A DNA stretch of 64,000 bases from Leptodactylus fallax (taxonomy: Eukaryota; Chordata; Amphibia; Anura; Leptodactylidae). Positions within the stretch are counted from its first letter, which is position 1, and every line of letters starts with the position of its first letter. Both the position numbers and the translations under genes were made by a program. The notes under the pieces were generated by a model that saw nothing but the letters and a program-made list of their open reading frames with translations, made no database searches and had not been told where the DNA came from. Below, in pieces: positions 53,976 to 64,000 of this stretch. The stretch is from contig CAMRHE010000169.1 in NCBI GenBank assembly GCA_947044405.1, positions 2,666,501-2,730,500 of the forward strand. The letters run 5' to 3'.

Positions 53976-56324
53976 TGGAACTCACAGTATCAGAAAATCA
54001 CTATGAAGGTGTGAGTTTAGTTCAGCCCAGCTGAGCCAAGTCGATATGGGAAATGCAGCCTGTCCAGAAACCAGGTAAAATTGTGATGAGCTCCCTAACA
54101 TACCCTCATATTTTGGCAATGCAGGATGAATATGGGACAAAATATAACAACCCTTAGTTATTGCGTTGCTAGGGAAAACTTTAGAACGTGTTTTCTGCTA
54201 AAAGAATGTACAATTGGTTATTAAAGTATATTACAAAAATGTTGAGTAAACCTCTCCCTACACAAAAGCAAAACAGTTACACTTTAAAAATGGTAAAAGA
54301 ATGAACACAATAAGTCGTATCCTACAGTGATTAATCTTTGCTTACAGTAAGAATTGATATTAGCACAGAAAAATTTGAATTGTATTTGACCTACCTAGGA
54401 CAAGTTTAAGACCTCATCATAAAGCTTGGTACATGAATGTCTGTCAGGACACAATACTGTTAGTGCATACCTCTCAACTTAGTCCGAACACTTCTCAGCC
54501 TATTTAAGATATGTGGATATTTATAATAGTATTATAATATAGCATTGTGGAGAAATAGTGGTCCCGGGAGAGTTGTGTATTGTCAGGGGAGAAGTGGGTA
54601 ATACTGTTATAATGATGATAGAAAATATCATATTATACTGTATATACAGAGGCACAGCTAAAGGAGGTAGATGTAGCAATTACATCTGGGTCTTGGTGCC
54701 CGGAGGAGGAGAGAACAATGGCTGCTATTGCAGAGGCATAGCTAGGGGTTCAGCACAAGGGAGTGAAACACATCCGAGTTGGGCCCTACCCCAGGTATAT
54801 CACTATTACCAGCATGCAGTGATGATATAGTTGTCTGCAGGCCACTCTGCAGACCATGTAAAAGGTTTCTCTGAGACTTTTTTTTTTTTACATATAGACA
54901 AAATATGTGCCGAAATTAATTTTTCTAATTGAGACCACAAAAAAATCTTCCTACCCTTTTGCAGAATTGTGTGAACATTATTGTCCCTGTTACAATCACT
55001 TCATTACTGGTCCTGATGATGTGCTATCTATTGTGCACATGACTTCAGTTGTTAGCCACACCCACCATGAGAGTGATGTCATTACTGATGAAAGCAGCAT
55101 TTGTCTAAACTTTATTGACTGCCAGAGCAGCCAGGAAGAGTTGGGGGCTGGTCCTGATCACAGGAGAAGCCGGCTCATGCTTCACACATCTAGGTGATCA
55201 CTGCCGTGTTTAGAGGCAGCATAAGCAGGAACAGGCAGATAAACACATTTTTTCTTTTTTTTAAACCCTCCGATCCTCTCACCTGCCTCCATGGGACAGA
55301 CTTCTGTGAGCGGGGGAAAGTTTTATGGACACTAACAGGGCTGGCACCATGGTAGAAGCAGAGGGAGAATAAAGGAAATGAGGGCCGGTTTACATCTGCA
55401 TTCCATTTCAGTTCGGGGGAATCCGCTTGGGACCCCCCGAACGGAAACCTATATGCATTATAGTCTATGGGGTCCACAGGTTTCCTTAAGTAAACCGCTT
55501 TTCTATGCGTATAGATTTCCGTTCAGGGGGTCCCTAAGCCACAAAGAGGGTTGCTGCTGCTGGAGACAATCCTGACTGTCTGAACTTGTTTTTATTCTAG
55601 GTGAGGTAACCCACTTTTGTTTAGTTACAGCCCAGACGGGTAGGTGTTTATTTTATGTTTTCTTTTATGCTGCATGTACCAATGAGTGTTTGAGTGAATA
55701 AAACTCAATACTTGGACTATTACCTTGGAGTCTGTGTCCATGCCAACCCCCCAGCACCCCCAGATCCTGACAGTATATACAGATACACATGCATATTCCA
55801 TACTCTATATATACATAGATACACATACATCTACATATATAGATAAATATATACACATATATAGGTAAATATGTATACAGATACACACACACACACATAT
55901 ATGTGCATATGTATGAAAATACTGTATATGTATGTATATAAAATGTATGTAAATATATGTGTACACATACCAAATATATATATATATATATACACACATA
56001 CATGTATATAGGTAAATATGTATACACAGATATATGTATTTAGCAAGTAGCAAGACAGGGAGAGTATTGCACATCATCAGAAAAATTGCTAGGAAGTGCA
56101 GTGGGCAGATGCTGGGAAGGGCTGCCTGAAAAAGCACTGACACTCCCACAACCAGGAAGTGAAAACCAGGAAGTACTACATGACCCTGAAAATATGAGAA
56201 ATGGTAAAAATGGTACTCACATAAAGGTGCTCAGTTATGTTTCTTTGTTCATATAACAAGCTTTTCCTGCCTTTTGTCATATTTTCATAGTCGCGGAAAA
56301 CCCTTTTAAATGTTCACAGTACAC
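53976..56324. other. Upstream intergenic region, no gene recognised
   Basis: Fragments only: 'GAGGCATAGCTAGGGGTTCAG' (hAT-type end) at about 54734, a Harbinger-like MITE end at about 55382-55545 and a long TA/CA/TATG low-complexity tract (55770-56045). ORFs across that tract are Tyr/Ile repeats and not genes. Confidence 0.5.
55770..56045. repeat. Low-complexity (TA/CA/TATG)n tract
   Basis: About 275 bp of interleaved ATAC, ATAT and ACAC repeats, including (CA)7 near 55886 and a (TA) run near 55977. Confidence 0.9.
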
Positions 56325-57370
56325 TAATAATAATACATTTTATTTATATAGCATCAACATATTCCGCAGCACCGTACAATTTGTAGGGTTCAAGTACAGA
56401 CAAAAAAGATACATTACAAAGAAGTAGTCAATTCACACAATGGGACTGAGGGCCTTGCTCGCAAGAACTTACAATCTATGAGGTAGAGGGGGTGACACAA
56501 GAGGTAGCAGGGGCGGCAACAGACGTAGCATTGCTTATACAATGGTCAGACAATTCTGTAATAGAGGTTACTGTCATTATACATATATAAAGCTGTATGA
56601 GCCGTCACCAGTCATGTCCTTTAATGTGCAGATAGTCCCTGGACATATAAAGTTAGTCTGAACGGCATCATATCCTGTGAGGTAATGTGGGAGCGTGAAC
56701 AGAGGAGGGTACGTTTTAGGGATTCTAACTACGGAAGGGTTAACATTAGGAGTTGTGTCTGAAAAGATATGTCTTTAGTTTGCGCTTTAAGTTGTAGAAA
56801 TTGGGGGTTAATCTGATAGTCCGGGATAGAGCATTCCAGAGAAGTGGTGCAACTCAGGAGAAGTCTTGTATACGAGTGTGGGAGGTTCTGATAATAGAGG
56901 ATATTAGTCTTAGGTCTTTGAGTGAACGGAGAGCATGGGTTGGGCGATAGACAGAGATGAGGGAGGAAATGTAGGGAGGTGCAGCATTATGGAGAGCCTT
57001 GTGAATGAGGGTGATAAGTTTATATTGTATTCTGTATTGAATAGGCAGCCAATGTAGTGACCGGCACAGACCGAAGGCATCGCTGTAGCATCTAGACTGA
57101 TAGATGAGCCTGGCCGCTGCATTCAGAATAGATTGTAGAGGGGAGAGTTTAGTAAGGGGAAGACCGATTAGTAAGGAGTTACAGTAGTCAAGGCGAGAGT
57201 GAATCAGGGCAACAATAAGTGTCTTTAATGTATCTGTGGTAAGGAAAGGCCGGATTCTGGAGATGTTTTTGAGGTGGAGATAACATGAGCGTGCAAGTGA
57301 TTGGATATGGGGGGTGAAGGAAAGTTCTGAGTCAAACATAACCCTGAGGCAGCGGCTGGAGACTGCAATG
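56325..57370 (-). mobile_element. 5'-truncated L2-type LINE, 3' end of reverse transcriptase ORF and 3' UTR
   Basis: Minus-strand ORF 56854-57339 (161 codons) reads 'FDSELSFTPHIQSLARSCY', 'ALIHSRLDYCNSLLIGLP', 'LQSILNAAARLIY', 'SLHWLPIQYRIQYKLITLI', 'KALHNAAPPYISSLI', the C-terminal block after the RT palm in L2/CR1-group elements. The 3' end carries '...GCTGCGGAATATGTTGATGC' and 'TATATAAATAAAATGTATTA' with an (ATT)n-like tail. The 5' part of the element is absent. Confidence 0.82.
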
Positions 57371-57620
57371 GAGATATCAGGGACTAAAAATCCAGCAACT
57401 CACATATCATGCCTCTAACTGTAGTCATTCACATTTTTTGTCTTTTTCATCTGGCTGAGATGACTTCTTACAGCTACCACTTTGTGTGTTTTTTATAACA
57501 ATGTTAATAATGAAAATGTGTAAATAGGATCCAAACTTGTGATAAAAGGGGGGAATTTATTAATAACATATCTGCACCTTCGAACAATAAAAGTCTATAC
57601 CTACTCAAGATAAAAAGATA

Positions 57621-58048
57621 TTAAATGGAGTCTACCACCTTTCCCAGGCTTATTCATCTGTTACCAATGCATTACAGTGATAAACCAAATGCCATTGTTA
57701 TGTATATCACCTTTGTAGATTTTCTGTCTTATGCACATGAGGCAGTTGGTGCACTGGGGGATGGAACTAAGCTTTCTGGAACACTGCTCTTTGCCACTCA
57801 CACCCTACCATCTCCTGCCTGCTCCACCACATGCATCCTACTTCAGCACCAAGAGTAGTGCTCCCAGAGCTGAAAACCCACCCCCAGTGCACCAACTGCC
57901 TCATTTGCATGAGACTTCAAACTTGTTTTTATCCAAATCTACTAAAGTGACATACATAACAAAGGTATGCCGTTTATCACTGTAATGTGATCTGTAATGA
58001 GGTAGTAGCAGCTGAATATGCTTTAAGGAGGTGATAGACTCTCTTTAA
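57621..58048. mobile_element. MITE with TTAA ends (copy 2 of the GTGATAGA family)
   Basis: TTAA at both borders; ends 'ATGGAGTCTACCACCT' and 'AGGTGATAGACTCTCT'. 'CATTACAGTGATAAAC' near the left and 'GTTTATCACTGTAATG' near the right are exact inverse partners. Family member of 6423-6846. Confidence 0.75.
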
Positions 58049-58084
58049 TAAAAACAAATAATGTGTCAGCAATACAATAATAAA

Positions 58085-58345
58085 ATACAAGGTCCAGATC
58101 TGGGAGCATGTGACAGTTATGGAAATACAGTACATTACCGCGACACAATGTGGGGATATTCTGTAACGGTATACTCAATTGGACAAATACTAGATAATTG
58201 ATAATAGTTAAATATTATCAATTATCTAGTATTTGGCTATTTGAGTATACTGTTACAGAATCTCCCCATGAGGGCCTCATGGCACGATAGTATATATCCA
58301 TAACTGTCACATGATTATTAGTGCTACTGGATCTAGAGTCTGAGT
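58085..58345. mobile_element. Palindromic MITE
   Basis: The centre (about 58212) is flanked by 'ACTAGATAATTGATAAT' and 'ATTATCAATTATCTAGT'; outward 'GGGGATATTCTGTAACGG' / 'CTGTTACAGAATCTCCCC' and 'ATGTGACAGTTATGGA' / 'TCCATAACTGTCACAT'. Confidence 0.75.
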
Positions 58346-58756
58346 ATTTCATTATTTGGAAATAGAGATTATGATTTTATTGTTGATGACAAATTACTTG
58401 TTTTTATTCATTTTTTTGTTTGAATGGGCATCATCTTTTATTGTTTCAGATAATTTTCTTATTAAGTAAATTTCCTTCTTGGATCCTATTTACATTTTTA
58501 TTATTAACATTTAAATTTAGACAGAGCCTTGAATACTGATATTTATTCATTCTTTTTTTTTTTTTACTTTGTGACCCAGCTGGACTAAAAGGGGTTTTTC
58601 AGGATAAAAATATTGCTGACCGATCCAAAAGATTGGTCACTAATATCAGATCATCGATTAGCTATTCTCGGCAGCTGATACACAGAGAATGGAGCGGGAA
58701 GCTGACATCTCAGTGTTCTATTTAGTGGTAGAACTGTGTCAGTATAGCTCTGGACC

Positions 58757-59043
58757 GGTGGCGTAGCTAGCGGTTTACAAGATAGCACATCAGTAGGATG
58801 TATTTTAACTAGATCTGTGTTCTGGAGATGCCGATCTAGTCTAAAGTACAGAGTCACATGGGGGCCCCTGGAAGCTGAAGAGGAGAGGCCAAGAGCAGGA
58901 GCAGGAGAGGTAAGTGAATAGAGTCCATTATCGGACCTCCACTGCCGATTATAAAAATCAGTGGAGGTCCGGTAGGGTCCCCTAAAGGCACGGGGCCCAC
59001 CGGGGGGATTCACCGGTACCCCGGAGGGCCAGTCCGACCCTGC
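58757..59043. mobile_element. hAT-type fragment
   Basis: Left 'CCGGTGGCGTAGCTAGCGG', right 'GGAGGGCCAGTCCGACCCTG', both hAT-type termini but from different families. No target duplication, so probably a recombined or degraded copy. Confidence 0.4.
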
Positions 59044-60009
59044 TAGTACATACCAATGTATGTTGATGTCTCATCTGTAACACTAGTTTAGGGTGACCCT
59101 GCTACTAAGTTTATTAGTTTTGTGTTTGTGTCTAGATTTCGAGGAACAGTTGCCCCTAACACGAAGCTAGCTGTTAAACATACTAAATGTGTGTAGCGTT
59201 TTAGTGTCTGCATGTAAACAATGGGGCAGATATATTGGGCCAGCCTTATTATGCCTTTTACACTAGTTTTCAGTTCTGCGCCGACCTTGCCACTTTCCCA
59301 AAAAGGGGATGTGGTGATGGAGTGCAGGGGGCAGGGCCATTAGCTCCACTTGATTTATCATCATTTACACCAGAAATCTGCTATGCTATGAACTGGTGTA
59401 CATTTTCCTCCAAGTGCACCCATTAATGAGGCACACTCTGCGCCAACTCAGGGGTTATGAAGGCTGGCGATAATGACAAGACATAAAAAGTCACATTTTT
59501 TGCACAAATCGGATTTGCCACCTTTGCCACTTTCCTGAAAAGCGGGACGCAGACCCACTGGCGCACCAGATTTATTATCATTTACTCCATAAATCTAACA
59601 TAAATTATGTAGAAAATGCATGGTGGAGGGTGCACCTCATCATATATAAGACACACCCTCCACTGGCTCTGGGGCTATAAAGACTGTTGTTATAAATGGT
59701 AGTCTTCATAAATCTGCCCCAGTATATTTAAATGTGCTGACAGCAAAAAATGTTAAAAATGGTGAAAGAATGAAGAATTTGTATTATGGAATTATTAATA
59801 TTTGTTTACAATAAAATGGAAAATGCTTTAACACCTTAACGACCACGGACGTACTATTACGTCCTGGCTGTCTGGTACTTAACGCAAATGTGTGTAATAG
59901 TACGTCCTGGTGTTAAGGGGCCTCTGTGACATGTGACAAGGGGATCTTAAGAAAATTGCTGCTGTCCATGATAGCAGACAATCTTTGCACATACACAAGG
60001 TAGGGGTTG
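59044..60009. other. Intergenic, no gene recognised
   Basis: Diffuse repeats of the 'GGGGCAGATTTA...AAATCTGCCCC' type at 59.22-59.72 kb and a short palindromic 'GGACGTACTATTACGTCC' repeat at 59848-59914. Confidence 0.45.
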
Positions 60010-60011
60010 TA

Positions 60012-61578
60012 CAGTCATGGCCAAAAGTTTTGAGAATGACACAAATATTATATTTTCACATGATCTGCTGCCCTCTGGTTTTTATGTGTGTTTGTCAGAT
60101 GTTTTTATCACATACAGAAATATAATTGCATTCATATTATGAGTAACAGAAGCTTATATTGACAGTTAGAATGAGTTAATGCAGCAAGTCAATATTTGCA
60201 GTGTTCACCCTTCTTCTTCAGGACCTCTGCAATTCTCCCTGGCATGCTCTCAATCAACTTCTGGACCAAATCCTGACTGATAGCAGTCCATTCTTGCAGA
60301 ATCAATGCTTTAATTTTGTCTGAATTTGTTGGTTTTTGTTTGTCCACCCGTCTCTTGATGATTGACCACAAGTTCTCAATGGGATTAAGATCTGGGGAGT
60401 TTCCAGGCCATGGACCCAAAATCTCTATGTTTTGTTCCCTGAGCCATTTAGTTATCACCTTTGCTTTATGGCAAGGTGCTCCATCATGCTGGAAAAGGCA
60501 TTGTTGAGCGCCAAACTGCTCTTGGACGGTTGGGAGAAGTTGCTCTTGGAGGACATTCTGGTACCATTCTTTATTCATGGCTGTGTTTTTAGGCAAGACT
60601 GTGAGAGAGCCGATTCCCTTGGCTGAGAAGCAACCCCACACATGAATGGTTTCAGGATGCTTTACAGTTGGCATGAGACAAGACTGGTGGTAGCGCTCAC
60701 CTCTTCTTCTCCGAATAAGCTGTTTTCCAGATGTTCCAAACAATCGAAAAGGGGATTCATCAGAGAAAATGACTTTACCCCAGTCCTCAACAGTCCACTC
60801 CCTGTAACTTTTGCAGAATATCAGTCTGTTCCTGATGTTTTTTCTGGAGAGAAGTGGCTTCTTTGCTGCCCTCCTTGAGACCAGGCCTTGCTCCAAGAGT
60901 CTCCGCCTCACAGTGCGTGCAGATGCACTCACACCTGCCTGCTGCCATTCCTCAGCAAGCTCTGCACTGCTGGTAGCCCGATCCCGCAGCTGAAACACTT
61001 TTAAGAGACGGTCCTGCCGCTTGCTGGTCTTTCTTGGGCGCCCTGGAGCCTTTTTGGCACCAATGGAACCTCTCTCCTTGAAGTTCTTGATGATGCGATA
61101 GATTGTTGACTGAGGTGCAATCTTTCTAGCTGCAATACTCTTCCCAGTTAGGCCATGTTTGTGCAGTGCAATGATGACTGCACGTGTTTCTTTAGAGATA
61201 ACCATGGTTAACAGAAGAGAAACAATGATGGCAAGCACCAGCCTCCTTTTAAAGTGTCCAGTGGTGTCATTCTTACTTAATCATGACAGATTGATCTCCA
61301 GCCCTGTCCTCATCAACACCCACACCTGTGTTAATGGAGCAATCACTGAAACGATGTTAGGTGGTCCTTTTAAGGCAGGGCTGCAATGATGTTGAAATGT
61401 GTTTTGGGAAATAAAGTTCATTTTCTAGGCAAATATTGACTTTGCAAGTAATTGCTGTTAAGCTGATCACTCTTTATAACATTCTGGAGTATATGCAAAT
61501 TGCCATTAGAAAAACTGAAGCAGTAGACTTTGTAAAAATTAATATTTGTATCATTCTCAAAACTTTTGGCCATGACTG
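60012..61578 (-). mobile_element. DD35E Tc1/mariner element (Traveler-like), copy B, apparently intact
   Basis: 1567 bp, TA on both sides (60010-60011, 61579-61580), termini CAGTCATGGCCAAAAG in inverted orientation. Exactly the same length as copy A; both ends and the transposase frame are whole. Confidence 0.95.
60189..61238 (-). CDS. Tc1/mariner transposase, DD35E type, open reading frame
   Basis: Cut-and-paste transposase of 349 codons as the longest frame; the methionine of MVISKETR (codon 12) is the more likely start. Residues 12-60 form the first helix-turn-helix, GRPRKTS (66-72) is an AT-hook-like linker, residues about 85-125 a second helix-turn-helix. Catalytic core: 'FSDESPF' (D160), 'FQHDGAPCH' (D252), 'NPIENLW' (E288). 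Between D252 and E288 I count 35 residues, so this is DD35E and not the DD34E of ordinary Tc1; DD35E is the hallmark of the Traveler family described from vertebrates. No stop or frame break, so it may be functional. It differs from copy A at about seven residues plus the stop. Not a host gene. Confidence 0.93.
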   Translation of the reverse strand: MLAIIVSLLLTMVISKETRAVIIALHKHGLTGKSIAARKIAPQSTIYRIIKNFKERGSIGAKKAPGRPRKTSKRQDRLLKVFQLRDRATSSAELAEEWQQAGVSASARTVRRRLLEQGLVSRRAAKKPLLSRKNIRNRLIFCKSYREWTVEDWGKVIFSDESPFRLFGTSGKQLIRRRRGERYHQSCLMPTVKHPETIHVWGCFSAKGIGSLTVLPKNTAMNKEWYQNVLQEQLLPTVQEQFGAQQCLFQHDGAPCHKAKVITKWLREQNIEILGPWPGNSPDLNPIENLWSIIKRRVDKQKPTNSDKIKALILQEWTAISQDLVQKLIESMPGRIAEVLKKKGEHCKY

Positions 61579-61580
61579 TA

Positions 61581-62110
61581 CAGACCGACCAACTGCAGCC
61601 GCGCAGGGCAGTGCAAACTAACAGTCACTGCTCTGCTCGTGTCACTCCCATTGGGATTGCAAGCTGAACAGTCACTGTTCTGCCCTGAGCATTATTTACT
61701 GTTTGTTACCACTGTGACTTTGCCTACGTACCTGCATCACCTATGCCACCCTCCTCTGTTATCCTCCATCTCTCTGCCATCCATTAATTCCCTGTGTGCA
61801 GAGCTTCCCTCCACCTTGCCGGCTGCTGGGTTGCTTGTTTTTTTTTTTAATTAACCCCTTACTAACAGCCCTTTTTTTTTTTAACACAGTGCCTGTGACC
61901 ACCATTGAGCGCTGATTGTATGTGTGCTCAGATTTTTTTGACAGTCTTTTTTTTTTTTTTGTAGTTAGAATCAGTTGCTATATTATATATAAGAAAAGCA
62001 GTCCAGTCTGCCAGCAAACATATACAGCATAATAGGAATTTTCTTTATTCAAAATATAGCATCACACACCACGTATCAACCCACGCAGGGGTCTTTATCA
62101 AGTGTCAGTG
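61581..62110. other. Intergenic, no gene recognised
   Basis: Pyrimidine-rich DNA with several T runs (61840-61960). Short ORFs without features. Confidence 0.5.
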
Positions 62111-63901
62111 ATTACACATACCAAACTCCATTATATATTAGCATAAATTCAATCAAATCAATTGTGACAACAAATGTATGACATCATCAGCTGTTTCTTA
62201 AAAACCTCTATGTATGGTCCATTCAAATATAAACAAACTTAATAAGTGCATATAATTGTATTAAAAAACAGCACCTGTGTTTAGGGTGAATCACTCACGG
62301 TCAGTCCACATGTTCTAATATCTCAGCCGCACTGGACATGCTCAGAAATGCGTATGCATCACTCATCTCTTGTCCAGTACATAGCTTTAAACCTCATTAC
62401 AAGCATGTGAAGTGGTAAATACCACTATCTGATCGCTGCAAAATAATGCGGAAGGCATTTCTGAGCATGCCCAGTGTGGCTCCAATTCAGGCATGCTCAG
62501 TAGGCTATTTACATGACAATTTCAGGCATGTGCAGCTTGAGTATATACACGTTGGAACTGAGATATTAGAACATGCGGACTGACTGTGAGTGATTCACCC
62601 TAAACACAGGTGCTGTTTTTTAATACAATTATATGCACTTATTAAGTTTGTTTATATTTGTGTAAGATGGGGAAACAGCCCTCATGTTATGAGTGTACCT
62701 GTTTCTGTAGATAAGTTGTTTTTTTTTTTTTTATAAACTGACATTTGGTTGTTTGACCACAAGAGGCCACTGTTACCTCAGAAAGGAGAAAAGACTGTAA
62801 TTCTGTAATTCCCTGGAGTAGTGACGTGGAGACCCTGTTCTGCAGAGGTGGTTCGAGAAGTATCAGAGTGTGTGTGGCAGCCATCTTAGGAGTGTGCTTT
62901 TGAGCTTTTAGAAGAAGAAGGACTGAAGCGAGAGGAAGAAGATTCCTATGGAATCAGAGATATTACAAGGGGGTTCTGAAGCAGAGACTGTTCCAGGGTT
63001 TGTTCAGACAGCATCCTAAGTTGAAGATTGCTATCAAGGACCCGGCTGAGAAGTGGCCCTGTCAGTGAGATTGCATATTTTCTGGATGAGCCCCGCTTCC
63101 AGCTGTTCAACATCAAGGCTAAAAAGGTATCCAACAAAGCTGGATCAGTAAGAGAAGTAATCATGCACGCACCAAATTACAATGTTTTGCTTGGGACTGA
63201 GTAAGGGCCTGTAGTTAGACTAGTTAGGTATACTCATCTTCACAGGCCACTCTACTGGTGAATTATCTACCTATTTGGTAGTAAGGACTAAGACTCAGAG
63301 AGTTCTATAGACTTGTAACTCCCAGAGCTTCTGAGGAAGTCTAGAAGCAACATCTTATACATTGTCACATTTCTTTGGCTTGCAAGCTGACCTTCTATTA
63401 TATTTACTCGGTTGTACTTTGTGGGGAATAGGGGTATTTTGATAAGTTTGTAAGCTCTTGTGTTATACCGCCGGTGCCTCTATCACACTCATTGAATTGT
63501 TCCTGTGACTAGGATGATAAAAAGGTAACAAGCGGCTGGTTAGTTGCAGCCTGCAGATAGGTAAAAGCTTGGAGTGTTTTGGAACTGCACATGAGAGGGC
63601 ACCGCGCTGTACAACACCAGGGTCTCAGCTTACTAGCTGAGTGTATGTAAATAGTTGAGAGTGTTTTTTTGGTAAAGAGGTGTTTCTACACAAAGTTAAA
63701 TCTTGTTTTTTTTACTAAATTGATTTGGAGTCGCTTCCTTTGTTCGTGACTGTTTCCTGGGGAGCCCACCCCGGTACACGGCTTACATTTGAATGGACCA
63801 TACATAGAGATTTTTAAGAAACAGTTGATGATGTCATCGTTTTGTTGTCACAGTTGATTTGATTGGTTTAAGATAATATATAATGGAGTTTGGTATATGT
63901 A
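62111..63901. repeat. Long inverted repeat (palindromic element) split by an insertion
   Basis: Left arm 62111-62335 (from 'TTACACATACCAAACTCC' to 'GTTCTAATATCTCAG'), right arm in two pieces, 62563-62660 and 63788-63901. The arms agree over about 220 bp with few mismatches. The spacer contains repeats of the 'GCATGCTCAG' type. The right arm stops at 'ATATGTAA', where a CATACCTCCC-type element begins. Confidence 0.82.
62661..63787. mobile_element. Candidate solo LTR (TG...CA, 4-bp duplication) inside the palindrome
   Basis: 1127 bp beginning TGTAAGATGGGG and ending GGCTTACA, flanked by TTTG on both sides. The uninterrupted left palindrome arm shows one TTTG at this place, which proves an insertion with 4-bp duplication. 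TG...CA ends and a 4-bp duplication fit a retroviral or LTR-retrotransposon solo LTR, but I see no clear TATA box or AATAAA, and a DNA transposon with 6-bp inverted ends is the alternative. No coding recognised. Confidence 0.55.
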
Positions 63902-64000
63902 ACATACCTCCCAACCGTCCCGCATCTGGCGGGACAGTCCCGATTTTACACTGCTGTTCCGCGATCCCGCATAGCTTACAGTTTGTCCCGCTATGCTCCT
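63902..64000. mobile_element. Left end of a CATACCTCCC-type element (runs off the window)
   Basis: 'CATACCTCCCAACCGTCCCG' and the following 75 bases match the left end of the nested element at 20.46 kb almost exactly. Confidence 0.75.

Noticed and set aside
55665..56149. Overlapping minus-strand ORFs of 71-120 codons, Tyr/Ile/Cys-rich
   Set aside because: They translate a TA/CA low-complexity tract and have no protein features.
58651..59013. 120-codon minus-strand ORF
   Set aside because: It lies in a hAT-type fragment and has no recognisable domain.
63050..63200. Short plus-strand frame containing FLDEPRFQLF, faintly like a Tc1 catalytic motif
   Set aside because: Only about 50 codons, no other transposase motif around it, and it lies inside the candidate LTR; probably chance.

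Overview
The window is a stretch of vertebrate nuclear genome, most likely from a frog. The evidence is a multi-exon gene with GT/AG introns of kilobase size, AT-rich non-coding DNA, and a dense load of vertebrate-type transposons (Tc1/mariner, piggyBac, hAT, Harbinger-like MITEs, an L1/Tx1-type LINE, an L2-type LINE, tRNA-derived SINEs). The frog assignment is an inference from the repeat families; no species can be named from sequence alone.

I can support one host gene. It lies on the minus strand from about 48.2 kb (first coding exon) to 5.4 kb (last coding exon) and encodes a LAMP-family lysosomal membrane glycoprotein with the CD68/LAMP3 layout: signal peptide, Thr/Pro/Asn-rich mucin-like stalk, a single four-cysteine LAMP domain, one transmembrane helix and a short GYxxI tail. 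The tail and the residues before the membrane fit LAMP3 (DC-LAMP) best. The stalk is an 11-fold, 21-bp coding minisatellite in which every repeat carries an N-glycosylation sequon. Two terminal exons (15.9 kb and 5.4 kb) have the same splice phase. Each encodes the fourth cysteine, a membrane helix and its own GYxxI tail, so the gene appears built for two alternative membrane tails, a layout known from LAMP2. The reading frame is broken at one place, an A8 run at the end of exon 2. Similar A-run frame errors in a nearby piggyBac copy make a base-calling error a serious possibility. The promoter side carries a near-perfect CLEAR (TFEB-type) box and ISRE-like GAAANNGAAA motifs.

Everything else recognised is repeat DNA. 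From left to right: a hAT end (1-0.6 kb); SINEs (2-3.3 kb); TTAA-flanked MITEs; an L1/Tx1 remnant interrupted by a TTAA MITE (7.9-9.5 kb); a hAT with 8-bp target duplication, 31-bp tandem repeats and hairpins (10.1-11.1 kb); a DD35E Tc1-type element with one nonsense codon (13.2-14.8 kb); a 2-kb hAT with a nested element (19.8-21.8 kb); a nearly intact DD34E Tc1 element (25.6-27.2 kb); a broken piggyBac (31.8-34.5 kb); two hATs (35.4-36.1 and 37.6-39.9 kb), the second splitting an older MITE; a second DD34E Tc1 copy (44.7-46.3 kb). Upstream of the gene lie a minisatellite block split by a hAT and a third Tc1 family (48.5-53.5 kb), an L2 LINE 3' part (56.3-57.4 kb), a DD35E Tc1 copy with an open 349-codon transposase (60.0-61.6 kb), and a long palindrome split by a candidate solo LTR (62.1-63.9 kb).

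The most interesting items are the alternative LAMP tails, the sequon minisatellite, the open DD35E transposase with its 1567-bp sister copy in opposite orientation, and the recurrent ~30-bp arrays inside unrelated non-autonomous transposons.
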